Source: Argopecten irradians
Lineage: Eukaryota > Mollusca > Bivalvia > Pectinida > Pectinidae
Length of the DNA: 64,000 nt
Reading direction: 5' to 3'
Assembly: GCF_041381155.1 (NCBI RefSeq)
Contig: NC_091144.1
Span: 36,771,262-36,835,261, forward strand
The notes under the pieces were generated by a model. The model was not told where the DNA came from. It ran no database searches and saw nothing but the letters and a program-made list of their open reading frames with translations. The position numbers were made by a program, and so were the translations under genes. Below, piece after piece: positions 1 to 19,900 of this stretch (position 1 is the first letter of the stretch; the number at the start of each line of letters is the position of its first letter).

Positions 1-1478
1 CACGTGCTATATCTGTAAGGGTGACCGTCAATTTTGTATTCCCTCTGGTAGGAATATTTATCATCAAAAAGTAGGAGTCTATTGTTATCGATATCTGTGA
101 TGAGTAACTCATTGTTGTCAGTAAAGATACCTCCCGTCAACCAAGGTCTACCCACTCCTCCAAGTGTGCTGGCGTTAACTGTATGTACACGGGATACCGA
201 GCCGGTCCAGACATCCACCGCTGTCGTTCCTGGGGTAGTCTGGACTGTCAGACGTTGTAGAGAACCCGCCAAATCGGAAGTCAATGTCGAGTCCGCAAAG
301 TTAGAAGCTAAAGGTGTCAAAAGCAAACTTTCGATCAAGGAAGTGATTTGACCATTTGATTTTTGTGACACAGGTGAAAGCGACGAGGTGATTTCAAAAT
401 GTCCAATGTTTGTGATTTTCATGATTTTATCAAATGTTTCATCTAGCTTCAAAGTGAAATCAAACCTATTTGGTTCTGCCTTGGTATGTTGATCCATTCG
501 ACGATAATGTCCCGAAAGTTGATTTTTTGTATGTTCTCTTATGACAAATCGGTGACGGTCTGTTAGCTGATGTTCTGAATCCGATATCAACTGGTGTGAA
601 TTTTCCACGTTGATGTGAAATGAATTAACACACTTCCGTCGAGTCATTAGTTGTTCTCTTTTCTCTCTGAACACATCAGCAACGTCAGATTGGAATGTTT
701 TCTTCAGGATATCTAGTTTGGTTTTAGCTTTATCTATTCTGTCTGTCATCACAGTTAAAAATTCTTTTTCTTTTGCGTTTAGGGCGTCTATCCCTAAATC
801 ATCTTCCTCTATTATCTTCTTTGTTTCCTCAATTACTTCCTGCAATTCTGACTCAACAGAACTCGATGTAGCTGTACTCTTCTTGATCACATCCTTCATT
901 GGTTTTACATTGTTACATTGTCTATGGGACACCAACACACAAGTATTACAACACATAGCACTATGGTCCACACAGTAGAAACCGAATGTGTTTCCCTCAT
1001 GTTGATGGCACATCTCATAGAGCCCGGCAAGTAGTCCAATATTTCCAGAGATGGAGTTAAGTTGGTGTGTAGCTGATAGGTTTGCTTCTTTCATGATGAA
1101 TTCGGCACTGAATGCAAAGCTTCTCCTCACATTCAGTGCAAGTGACTTCGGCAGATTTCGATTCTTTTCCCCGAAGACATGGATCACAAAACTGGACACC
1201 AGATATCTGTGCTGTAGGAGAGAAACAAGCAAATCATTTTTCGCTAGGCATGTCGCCCAGGTACTTACGTCCGCATTGGCATCATCGTTATACGTCGGTG
1301 TCTCGCAAACTGGACATGGGAAGTAGAGTCTGTCGTCTGATGTGACGTATTCCGCATTGATGTATGATGACAAACATCGACAACAGAAAGTATGACCACA
1401 GAGCAGGAGTCTAGGTTCGGTGTATGGATTAGTACAGATAAGGCATCTGTACTTATATGTTTGCCCAGCTTCGGCCAT
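1..1478 (-). CDS. TRIM-like RING/B-box/coiled-coil/NHL protein, 3' part outside window
   Basis: Likely an E3 ubiquitin ligase of the tripartite-motif type, a family much expanded in bivalves. Reading from ATG at 1478 (minus), the RING finger is clear: C12, C15, C27, H29, C32, C35, C55, C58. B-box 2 follows (C-x2-H ... YC-x2-D ... C-x2-C), then a charged coiled coil (EVIEETKKIIEEDD and onwards) and, at the window edge, an NHL-like strand pattern (LLITDIDNNRLLLFD). A B-box 1 (CDPC ... CTEC ... LCIQC) lies between RING and B-box 2 but in another frame. A canonical donor GTAAGT at 1268 and a pyrimidine-rich acceptor ending at 1207 define a 62-bp intron that enters that frame correctly. One further base of frame change near 1060-1100 is then needed to return to the B-box 2 frame. 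The whole 1478-3 frame is also open with no stop. A 5' UTR acceptor is likely near 1511. No specific member is recognised. Confidence 0.8.
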   Translation of the reverse strand, partial: MAEAGQTYKYRCLICTNPYTEPRLLLCGHTFCCRCLSSYINAEYVTSDDRLYFPCPVCETPTYNDDANADVSTWATCLAKNDLLVSLLQHRYLVSSFVIHVFGEKNRNLPKSLALNVRRSFAFSAEFIMKEANLSATHQLNSISGNIGLLAGLYEMCHQHEGNTFGFYCVDHSAMCCNTCVLVSHRQCNNVKPMKDVIKKSTATSSSVESELQEVIEETKKIIEEDDLGIDALNAKEKEFLTVMTDRIDKAKTKLDILKKTFQSDVADVFREKREQLMTRRKCVNSFHINVENSHQLISDSEHQLTDRHRFVIREHTKNQLSGHYRRMDQHTKAEPNRFDFTLKLDETFDKIMKITNIGHFEITSSLSPVSQKSNGQITSLIESLLLTPLASNFADSTLTSDLAGSLQRLTVQTTPGTTAVDVWTGSVSRVHTVNASTLGGVGRPWLTGGIFTDNNELLITDIDNNRLLLFDDKYSYQREYKIDGHPYRYST

Positions 1479-1511
1479 GTCTGTGATCAAAAGGTTATGT
1501 ACAGTTCGATC

Positions 1512-2407
1512 TGGAATAGACAAATAATGTATTGATTAAACATACGTAAGAGTTCATCAGTTAAGGATGTTTGGGAATATATTTCAAACATCTGAAAACG
1601 TAACTGACGTATTGTCAGCCCACAGGGACATGGGAACTAGTTACTATATAGAGCTTTATATGGCGTAATTTCGCAGTTTCGTCAATATTTATGTTTTCCA
1701 AATTGGTTATTTAATAAGTATGAATATTGTTTTAACAAAGAAAATAATAACAAAACCTTCTCAACAAGTTAATTTTGCTCAGAATAGCAGCATATGTTAC
1801 TTTCCGTAAATGTAGAAGATGAAAATACCCATTTTACCCATTTTTGGCAGAGTGGGTGCTTCACAGAAAAAGTTCTGATGATTAACTTTTTCTAATATAG
1901 AACAGTTCAAAAGAAACGTATGTTCCTGTTTCTAAAACCGACATATAAATTCGAGGTCAGTGTGCAGGATTTTCCCCAATATTTGTTATTTTTAATAGTT
2001 TTTTTTTACGAAAAAAATCAATTTACTTTAACTACATTAAAATAAAGAAATAAAATATATTGAAAAAACAACAACAAAAAGTCATCACTGTGAACATTGA
2101 ATTATTTTACAGCAGAAATGAACTTTACATAGGTACAGGTAAACTGTGGTCGCACAGACGATTTAAGTGACAATGTTAAAGGTAAAATGTTCAAGGAGGG
2201 TTTTTTGTGACCACGTAAGGTCGAAGGGTGAAAATTGATGCTTTCATTGTTTCAGTCCTAATCAATTAAGTTTTCGACTGCAAATCAGAGGTAGGTCACA
2301 GTGCCTTAATTAAGCATTTGTTTTATTTGAGCATTAAAATTTTCATTTTACAACGATTTGATAGCATGGGAGATTAATGTTAAACACTTCATGTGGATCT
2401 TGTCATT
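1512..2407. other. Intergenic/5' flanking stretch, no gene seen
   Basis: AT-rich sequence upstream of the TRIM-like gene. It may include its first, noncoding exon and promoter. No ORF with recognisable protein character and no clear repeat was seen here. Confidence 0.5.
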
Positions 2408-2420
2408 ATCTGCTTAAGAT

Positions 2421-2639
2421 TTTTGGTTTGATTAGTTTAACGTCCTATTAACAGCCAGGGTCATTTAAGGACGTGCCAGGTTTGCTGGTGGAGGAAAGCC
2501 GGAGTACCCGGAGATCAACCACCGACCAGCGGTCAGTACCTGGCAACTGCCCCACATGGGATTCGAACTCGCGACCCAGAGGTGGAGGGCATGTGGTAAT
2601 ATGTCGGTACATCTTAACCACTCGGCCACTGCGGCCCCA
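2421..2639 (-). mobile_element. tRNA-derived SINE with 13-bp target duplication
   Basis: Read on the minus strand it begins GGGGCCGCAGTGGCCGAGTG, a tRNA Leu/Ser-like head with an A box. A B box follows (GCGAGTTCGAATCCC, about 2559-2573). The tail is the body AACCTGGCACGTCC ... GGACGTTAAACTAATCAAA, common to this SINE type. The 13-bp sequence ATCTGCTTAAGAT stands on both sides (2408-2420 and 2640-2652) as a perfect target-site duplication, so the insertion is fairly young. Related, more decayed copies lie at 49845-50080 and 58915-59035. Confidence 0.85.
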
Positions 2640-2652
2640 ATCTGCTTAAGAT

Positions 2653-5063
2653 GATTACATTCTAGGTTCACATGGGCTGGATGACGGGTATACATAAAAT
2701 CATATTCAATGGATGGTATCGTCTGTCAACTAAGCACTTTGTACGGGTTTAAACTATTAAAGTTTCACAATATTTTTTTGAAAATCAGTCTATTTTATTA
2801 ATTCTAAAACGAGACTGAAACCTCACCAGAGAAGATTTTTTTAAGAGAAAAAAAATCGAGGAATTTTAGAAATGCGGTGCTCATGTTCGTCATACCTACC
2901 TGAAATTGGGTATTTTGTTTACTCACAGCGAGCCTATCACCATTCATCCATTGTTAGATCAATTTTCTCAGTTTACACTTCGTTCCAACTTAATAACCTC
3001 GACATTTTAAAAAATACCAGTAATTATAACTTTATAACAGATAATATGAATTTCTCCATAGTATGAAATTGAATAATTTTATAACTGGTACATTTTAAAT
3101 TGAACTTTACAATATTACTTTCGGTTTGTGTAGGATTACCATTATAAAGGTATGAACAAGTTTGTTTTTACTTCACAGAAATTACGATTATATAAAACAA
3201 AGAACTTAGACCGCCTTTTGTGGTCATTAATCACGTCTAATTATGTCAACATTACCTTTTGTTTGAATGTTGTCCTTATTTCGGTTATATTTTCAATATT
3301 TCTGTATTTACTGATCTCCGTTGTTGGTGATCCCTGGTAACTATGGTCTAACTATAGACAAGACGAACGACAACTCGTCCTAATAGACTTCCTCATTCCT
3401 AATGTATATACGCAAGAATGAGTTTGTTTAAAGTTATATGTGCCGTAACTGGGCGCAAATCTTGACATGATTTTTTTCAGTAATCTATTGAAAACCACCA
3501 GGTCTGATGAATTAAGCTGTGAAAATCACTAAAATGAACAAACATATATGATGCCTTATAAACATAAGTTACAACACAGACTTTAGTCACTGTAAAGTTC
3601 TTACTTTTTATGCATTGAGAATGTTTAGATGGAACAATAACTGCAGTTAGCTGTTCATAACGTTGTAGAAATGTGAAATGAAATTGTAGAACACAACTTG
3701 GCTTCATGGTCTGGCCGTATGTTATTATTTCACTGCACAACTGCCAAACATCATTTTCAGCTCTTATTAGTAATTATATAATTAAAACCTATGCATACTA
3801 AGTATTGTAATTCTCAACATCTTGTTAATTTGTGGTGGTGACTATGATATCAAAAGCTCATCTTGATTCGTGAGTATGAAAATTACGACATATATAACTT
3901 TAACACATAGGCATTCTTTGAACTGCGAAAAACGGTCAAATTGGGAAATATGTCAGTGTGGTTTACATGGATTATGACTGTGGGGTCAATATGAATTACT
4001 ACTTGTAGTAGAAAATGTAAGTTATAGTTAGATGATGGACGCAGACAGAGTTGCCTCTATCTTGAATAGTACGGTTGATATCGTGTTAAAAATCTTTCTT
4101 GACACGTTTCAATATTTTAAAGTTTTCTATGATGGAATTATTGTATTTGGTCATTCCTTCTATCTAGACGGACGACCCTCCTGTTCCATGGCGGTCCGCG
4201 GACTCGGTTTATAAAATCGCCTTCTTCCCGTCTTGCTTTCCCTTTGCTTCTTCACTTGAGTATATGTTTTCACTTTTGTTTTTTGTCGTTCCAAACATGT
4301 ATCGAAGTGTTTTCTGTTAGATTTTAGGTAGGTTCCTTTATGTGGTTTTCTTGGTTTCTTTACAGTTCAACGTAATCAAAATAGACCTGTTGAATTTTAC
4401 TTAGTTTCTATCAATGGTCTAATTATTTTTTTTCAACTTTTCCGTTTTCTGGCGATTCTACTCCACATACTGAAAAAGGTCATTTATTTCTTCTGTATGG
4501 GCGTCTCCTTGGTTTCCCGTTTCCCTATGATTAAAAAGTTTCTTCAAAACAGAACAGTAATTTAAAAACTATATCTAGAATATGAGCATTACATGTACAT
4601 GTGTTCTATTTTTTCAATATCATCATCAGTTTTATCCTCATTTATATTAGATTCTACTTATATCTTCATAGACAATATTATCTCCATACACGTTTTATCA
4701 AGTCTAGTTATCCAAATGAGTTACATTTCTATCTGTGTTGACTGTAGAAATCCAATGTTAGGAGTCTTATTGTTTCTTTTTGTTTATGATTTTTTAAATA
4801 AAATTCACGAGGATTATTATTTCTTAAGTGTTCAAGCTCCAGCACTGACACAGAAAATAACCAAAACTAGAAGTATTACCTCCCCAACAGCATTATTTTT
4901 AAGTAAGTACAGAAGCTGGCCAAGATATTTCAACGCCAAAGTCAAAGATGATCAACTTTATACTGTGTATTAATTGATGCAGATCAGTTTTCCCTCAAAT
5001 ACACAAAGAACGGATATATATACCTGGAGAATTTGGTAAATACCTACGCTTAGAAAAAAAAAT
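2653..5063. other. Intergenic, no gene recognised
   Basis: AT-rich sequence between the TRIM-like gene and the 44-bp minisatellite. Short open frames exist, the longest 126 codons at 4593-4973 on the plus strand. They have biased, low-complexity composition, no family resemblance and no splice context, so none is called. Confidence 0.5.
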
Positions 5064-6318
5064 GCCAGGATAGATACGGACGGGTCTAAAGACATCAGTA
5101 AACAAACTTCTGTCTGGATACATAAGGACGGGTCCAAAGACACCAGTACGCAAACGTCAGGATACATAAGGACCGGTCCAAAGACAACAGTAAACAAACG
5201 TCAGGATACATAAGGACGGGTCCAAAGACAACAGTAAACAAACGTCAGGATACATAAGGACGGGTCCAAAGACAACAGTAAACAAACGTCAGGATACATA
5301 AGGACGGGTCCACAGACAACAGTAAACAAACGTCAGGATACATAAGGACCGGTACAAAGACAACAGTAAACAAACGTCAGGATACATAAGGACGGGTCCA
5401 AAGGCAACAGTAAACAAATACAGGATACATAAGGACGGGTCCAAAGGCAACAGTAAACAAAATAAAGGATACATAAGGACGGGTACAAAGACAACAGTAA
5501 ACAAACGTCAGGATACATAAGGACGGGTACAAAGACAGAAGTAAACAAACGTCAGGATACATAAGGACGGGTCCAAAGGCAACAGTAAACAATCATCAGG
5601 ATACATAAGGACCGGTCCAATGACAACAGTAAACAAACGTTGTGATACATAAGGACTGGTCCAAAGACAACAGTAAATAAACGTCAGGACACATAAGGAC
5701 GGGTACAAAGACAGAAGTAAACAAACGTCAGGATACATAAGGACGGGTCCAAAGACAACAGTAAACAATCGTCAGGATACATAAGGACGGGTTCAAAGAC
5801 AACAGTAAACAAACGTCAGGATACATAAGGACCGGTCCAAAGACAGTAAACAAACGTCAGGATACATAAGGACGGGTCCAAAGACAACAGTAAACAAACG
5901 TCAGGATACATAAGGACGGGTCCAAAGACAACAGTAAACAAACGTCAGGATACATAAGGACGGGTCCAAAGACAACAGTAAACAAACGTCAGGATACATA
6001 AGGACGGGTCCAAAGACAACAGTAAACAATCATCAGGATACGTAAGGACGGGTCCAAAGGCAACAGTAAACAAACGTCAGGATACATAAGGACGGGTCCA
6101 AAGACAACAGTAAACAAACGTCAGGATACATAAGGACGGGTACAAAGACAACAGTAAACAAACGTCAGGATACATAAGGACGGGTCCAAAGACAACAGTA
6201 AACAAACGTCAGGATACATAAGGACGGGTCCAAAGACAACAGTAAACAAACGTCATGATACATAAGGACGGGTCCAAAGACAACAGTAAACAAACGTCAG
6301 CATACATAAGGACGGGAT
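5064..6318. repeat. 44-bp minisatellite, about 28 units
   Basis: Head-to-tail units of about 44 bp, with core CAGGATACATAAGGACGGGT followed by CCAAAGACAACAGTAAACAAACGT in the consensus. Most units differ from the consensus by 0-3 bases, and one unit near 5840 lacks three bases. Because 44 is not a multiple of three, the array opens overlapping spurious frames on the minus strand. These are not genes. It lies in the 3' flank of LMF1. Confidence 0.95.
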
Positions 6319-6666
6319 CAAAAGCCTCTATCAAATACATTCCTGGTTATTCAAAATTTACAAATTTCCGCACTTAATTACGGGCACTTAACGTGAAAAT
6401 TTCCCCCATATTTTTTGTTAAAGTTTGAACTGTGTTTCTGAATGTCATCAAGAGGTAATTTTTCGTAATAAAAATATCCCCGCGAAAGTTTTATGAATGC
6501 AAATCGTGAAATTAAGCACTCATGAAAATATCCACGTTTACTGTAGTGGTAGTAACCCCTGGAGTTCGAGGATCAACAATCGATTGATGAATTGAAATTG
6601 TGTGGTACAGTGAAAAAAAGGAAGAACTATAACAAAGAAAAAAACAAAGATGATTTTTTTTTAAGT
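6319..6666. other. LMF1 3' flank, no gene
   Basis: Short AT-rich spacer between the minisatellite and the LMF1 polyadenylation signal. No coding or structured element was recognised. Confidence 0.5.
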
Positions 6667-6672
6667 TTTATT
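6667..6672 (-). terminator. Candidate LMF1 polyadenylation signal AATAAA
   Basis: TTTATT on the plus strand reads AATAAA on the coding strand, about 70 bases after the LMF1 stop codon at 6740-6742. This is a suitable distance for a short 3' UTR. Confidence 0.55.
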
Positions 6673-6739
6673 TACCATTTATCGGTAATTAAAGCATATG
6701 ATAAGGAAAAATAAGGGGGAAAACCCTGAGATAAAGGAT

Positions 6740-15463
<8,724 letters not shown>

Positions 15464-15780
15464 TTTGTGGTAAATAGCCCACCGGGAGCCAATTGCTTAC
15501 AAACATCTCAGAAACCCTGCATGCAATATCTAATAACCGGACTGAATTCCGGATATTTTTTTATTTTGCATGACAATGAAGAGTTGATATTCACGGATAT
15601 GTGTAATTTCTGAATGTTCTAGATAATGATTTTTAATATATTTAGTTTGTTTTTGTATTTATTTCCGACAATATTGAATCGGAATCTGGAACCACGTACA
15701 AGATTTCGCCTACCCCAAAAATCCCCTACGTCATCACTTTGTGTGCACTAATCTTCAGCGCCATTTGGTGTACAAAGCGG
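15464..15780. promoter_or_regulatory. Shared head-to-head promoter of LMF1 and NFYA
   Basis: Only about 360 bp separate the LMF1 ATG (minus) from the splice donor of a likely noncoding first NFYA exon (GTAAGT at 15827, plus). A CCAAT pentamer lies at 15489-15493, about 26 bases upstream of the LMF1 ATG. The LMF1 start itself is in an ATGGCGG context resembling a YY1 site, and GCGCCATTTG stands near 15759. No TATA box is obvious. The transcription start sites are inferred. Confidence 0.5.
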
Positions 15781-16469
15781 ATGAGAAGGAGACACTTGTA
15801 TTGAAATGCAACGTTTTTGAGCAAACGTAAGTTATTTGACTTATTTTTATTTTATACATTCGACAATTATAATTTCATACGTTTTACGACTGGTTATGGT
15901 TTTCTGGAATGTGCATCTTAGAAATTAGATATCTGTTCGGCGAGTTTGTTTTCGTTCCCTCCCTGTCAAAAGTAAACATCGGGAGATTGATGATCAGCAT
16001 GAGCTATGCAAAGACGAATGATTAACATCGTCTGTAATTAGGTAGTGAAACCGAGGGAGATATGGGCGAATTTAATAATGGACCCAATACAGAATTATCC
16101 GGACAAGTGTTTATTATCTCGTAATTTACGGTGTAATACCCTGTAACAAGACTCCCAACAACACACACATTGGTCACACAATATACAGTGTAGACTCTTT
16201 TTCTTCATTGAGTATATTTTTTTGAGCGCACGCAGGCAACGTAAACATAAGGTCCACCTAAAAACACAATGTGGATATGTGCAGTTGAAACAAATCTGAA
16301 ATGACTAGTGGAGAACCTGGAGAACAGCAGCAGAATTGAACGTTCAACTAAATGCACTTTCGGAAACCAGTATCTACTCTAAACTCCACTACGCTTGGCT
16401 TATACCAAGGACATAGATGAGAAGGATAAGTCACTCAGGATTTTGGATGAATACGTTGTTGCGAGCGCT

Positions 16470-16815
16470 CTTGTGTTAGTGCACAGACCGTGACGTTTGG
16501 CGGCCACTGATTTCCTTAGATATCTGCCGACTCAACCTTTGATGTAGCTTGCGGGTGCAAGGGTTACTGTCTCACAGGCCATCATTTTTGTCTCGGGGCC
16601 TTGGCCAAGTTCGATCGGGACCCTATTTGGCCGAGTTATGGCCCTTCGATCAACAAAAAATGCCATTTTCGCCTGTTTCCATTCAATATCTCTCGCAAAT
16701 ACTACCAGGTTTTCTCGACACTTGGTAACATGATTAATTGTCTGTGAGCCTTGGGCAAGTTCGATTTGCACTTTCATTGGACCCTATTTGATTATTTAGT
16801 TATAGGCCTTTGATT
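16470..16815. repeat. Two diverged tandem units in NFYA intron 1
   Basis: Two direct units share CTTGG(C/G)CAAGTTCGAT and GGACCCTATTTG followed by a GAGTTATGGCC / TAGTTATAGGCC block, about 170 bp apart. This looks like a dispersed repeat with internal duplication. The 81-codon minus frame here is not called. Confidence 0.5.
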
Positions 16816-16984
16816 AAAAATAGGGGGATATAAATTCCATGTTTGTTGTTGTTTTTTTTTATATAAATTTCATGTTTTTGTGTTTTTATATTTGCATGTT
16901 TTTTGTATATAACATGTAAAACTTAATGAAAATATTTCCGATTTTCTTACTTGATGTGTTTATTACTCTGTTTACAGGTCCAAA

Positions 16985-19900
16985 ATGTCTGATGGTGACC
17001 AGAACACATTTACGGTATTTGATACAGACACAAACCAGCCACTCACGGTGACTGTAGCGCCCTCTGGTGCTGGCGGTGATGATGGCCAGTCACAGGGGAT
17101 TCAGTACATAACACAGGATGGTGTGCACGTGTCACACATCCCACAGGAGGTAGGCACAGGGTTGTGGCTGAGTGTTCCCTAATTGGGGTCCTTTTCAGAT
17201 AAAATGGGATAAGTCCCTCTGTATAATAGGAGTGTCACGGTTAACCGAAAATGCGGTTAACCGAAAAATTCAACCGTACGGTTCGGTTCGGTACGATAAT
17301 TCTTAGTTTCGGTTCGGTTCATTAAAAAAATAACTGTCCTATAATACCTGTAATTTACGTGTATAAACTGTATTGCAGATTATTTCATTGAAAATACGGC
17401 GAAGTTGTTTGTCAGAATCCCGAGAAATACACCTGTTGATCGACATATATGTGTAACACGTGTGCAAGTTCAGTCATTCAGAAGATTGTTTTTTGCTGTC
17501 TGCGGACATTTTTTTGCACATACATAATATCTAAATGATATATTTCACTTAATGTTTGATATTTTATTATTGACGATTTTTTAAATATATTTTTTCGATA
17601 ACATTAATCCCGCAGAATATCGGCAGCTAAATCAAGCCGCCATTGTGTTGGCCGATTGTAAACAATCGCGTTTCCGTCGGCCAATATTCCGTGAATTAAA
17701 CCATTTTACGATTGAACATGCACCTGGTACGTAATAATGTTTATCTCTATTATAATTCCAATGCATAATACTTTTTAAACACTTTTTCTGAGATAATACT
17801 GATGTATTGATTTGCGGTAAAACTTACGATTTTCACATGTCAATCATCACATAATAATGCGTCATGAAGGATACGAGAAAAGTTTTAGTGACGAAATAAT
17901 GTATCATAAAGGATACGAGGACATATATCTCTCTGTGACTGATTAATGTGTCAATAGTACTGAAAGAGTTAAAAAGATAAGAAAATGTTCAATTATGTTT
18001 TTTAAAGATGTTCCACTGCTGACAGATCATAAATGATACTCAATATTTGAACAAAAATTGGTATTTAATCGTGTTATATGTCTAATTAAGACACAAAATG
18101 ATATATAATAATTCATGAATTTCTTTGCTGCATGCACTTTTAGAACTTCAATCTATATAGGATATAGTGCTGTGGATTATTTTTCAGGACGCAATAAATT
18201 ATATGTTTTTAATTAGAAGTGAAATTTTGATAAAGAAAAAAAAACCATTTGTTAGAAAATAGACTTAAAAATCTAAAGCAGAACTTGCTTTTGATAGAAA
18301 ATAGACTTAAAAAGTGTAATTGAGATTTGCCTGAACCGAACCGAAAAAACCGAAAACCGATCAAAAAAAGTTGAAACCGAACCGAGCTGAAAAAACATGA
18401 ACCGTGACATCCCTACTGTATAATTGGCATACTTGCTAACCGTCCCTATTTTGGAGGGAGACACCCGATTTTGAACCCCCATTTTAGGTCGTTTTAACAA
18501 GTCCGAATTCTTTGATGTTCAAAATGTCCAAAATCTGACTATACCATCGGAAAGAAAAAGTCAAAATATGCAAAAATCAACCTTTAATTTCTTCACAGGG
18601 GTTACTAAATAGACTTTCTTTAGGTTAAAAGTTTAAACACATGAAATTAACCCCATGGGAATTTCAAAAAGTTGGCAATTATGAATTTGATTGGACTTGC
18701 AGCAAAAATAGTGTGATCATTTTTATTTTCTGTGTCTTAAAAAGGATATAGAGACAGCATTATAGAACAAATATACATATGCAGCCTACTATACCTTCCG
18801 GCCGGGTGCAAAATGGTCCCTATGTGTGTTAGTGGAGAAGTGTATCCAAAAATCACTCAGGCACAATTTTCTAAAATTTGTTGTAGGTTTCCAATTATTT
18901 CAATCGAATACATGCATTTAAATATTAGTTTTGTCCAAAAGAAACATATCGATCATTCTGAATATCTACTTTATTACTAATAAGACGTCAAATTCATTAT
19001 TTGTAGACTTGCTGTATAATTTTTCTTTGAAAAGACCATCATATTTATATGTGAAAAAAATAATGTCTCGCTGTGAATTTCATAATTTATAAGGTTCATA
19101 ATTCTCTAATCAAACCATACTGTTTATGGTTGTATTTGAGTAACCGATGGGCCATTTAATCTAATTTCTCTTTAATGTAACTCCAGATTGAACATATAAA
19201 TGACAAGTGTTTACAAATACATATGTGTACCATGTGAACTCAGAAGAATTCATTGTTGGAGTAAAATCTACAAGCTGCCACATGATATCCACATGTAAAC
19301 ATAGTATACACAAAGTATGGACTATACACATATGTTTAATTGTTAACTTTTTGATTGGTCAAGATTTCCTCTTCAACCAATCCAAAGATGAGGATTTCGA
19401 GTGATAAAGTATGATGCCACAACAAATGTAGCGTACCAGTTTGTAGATAAACAACAAAGCGATTTGCACCTAGGACCAAGGATGTAGTGAATATTAATTG
19501 AAGTTAAAACTTTACAAATACTACATACCACATTTTCAGCAGTATACATCACGACTTTTTTCCCTGAAAATTGGGAGTGTGACTTATACACCAGTGCAAC
19601 TTACTCAAAATAGAGGTACAATAAAATCCTATTCGTAGTGAAGAAAGTATTCTGACCGGTTTGTTGAAATATGAGTGAGAGTAAGTGTGGATTCGCAATA
19701 TTGTTTGTTTGCACACAGGTAGGCTTACGTAATGGCAACAAACAGCAAACAGAAACATGACTAAATTCATTTTTACTCAAGATATTTATGCTATTGTGAG
19801 TGTTATTTGGTACAAGTTTACAGACAATTTTAGTTATTTGATCGATAATCATTACCGTACTTCAGAGATTGATCGTATGTATACAGAGGGTTATGTGGGT

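Noticed and set aside
2465-2695. 76-codon minus-strand frame
   Set aside because: Translation of a tRNA-derived SINE.
4593-4973. 126-codon plus-strand frame
   Set aside because: AT-rich, Ser/Ile/Phe-biased, no family resemblance and no splice or promoter context.
4970-5768. Series of 71- to 86-codon minus-strand frames rich in PVLMYPD
   Set aside because: They are all translations of the 44-bp minisatellite in shifting frames and have no independent coding signal.
5064-6318. CRISPR-like array
   Set aside because: Units are contiguous with no unique spacers, and the context is eukaryotic.
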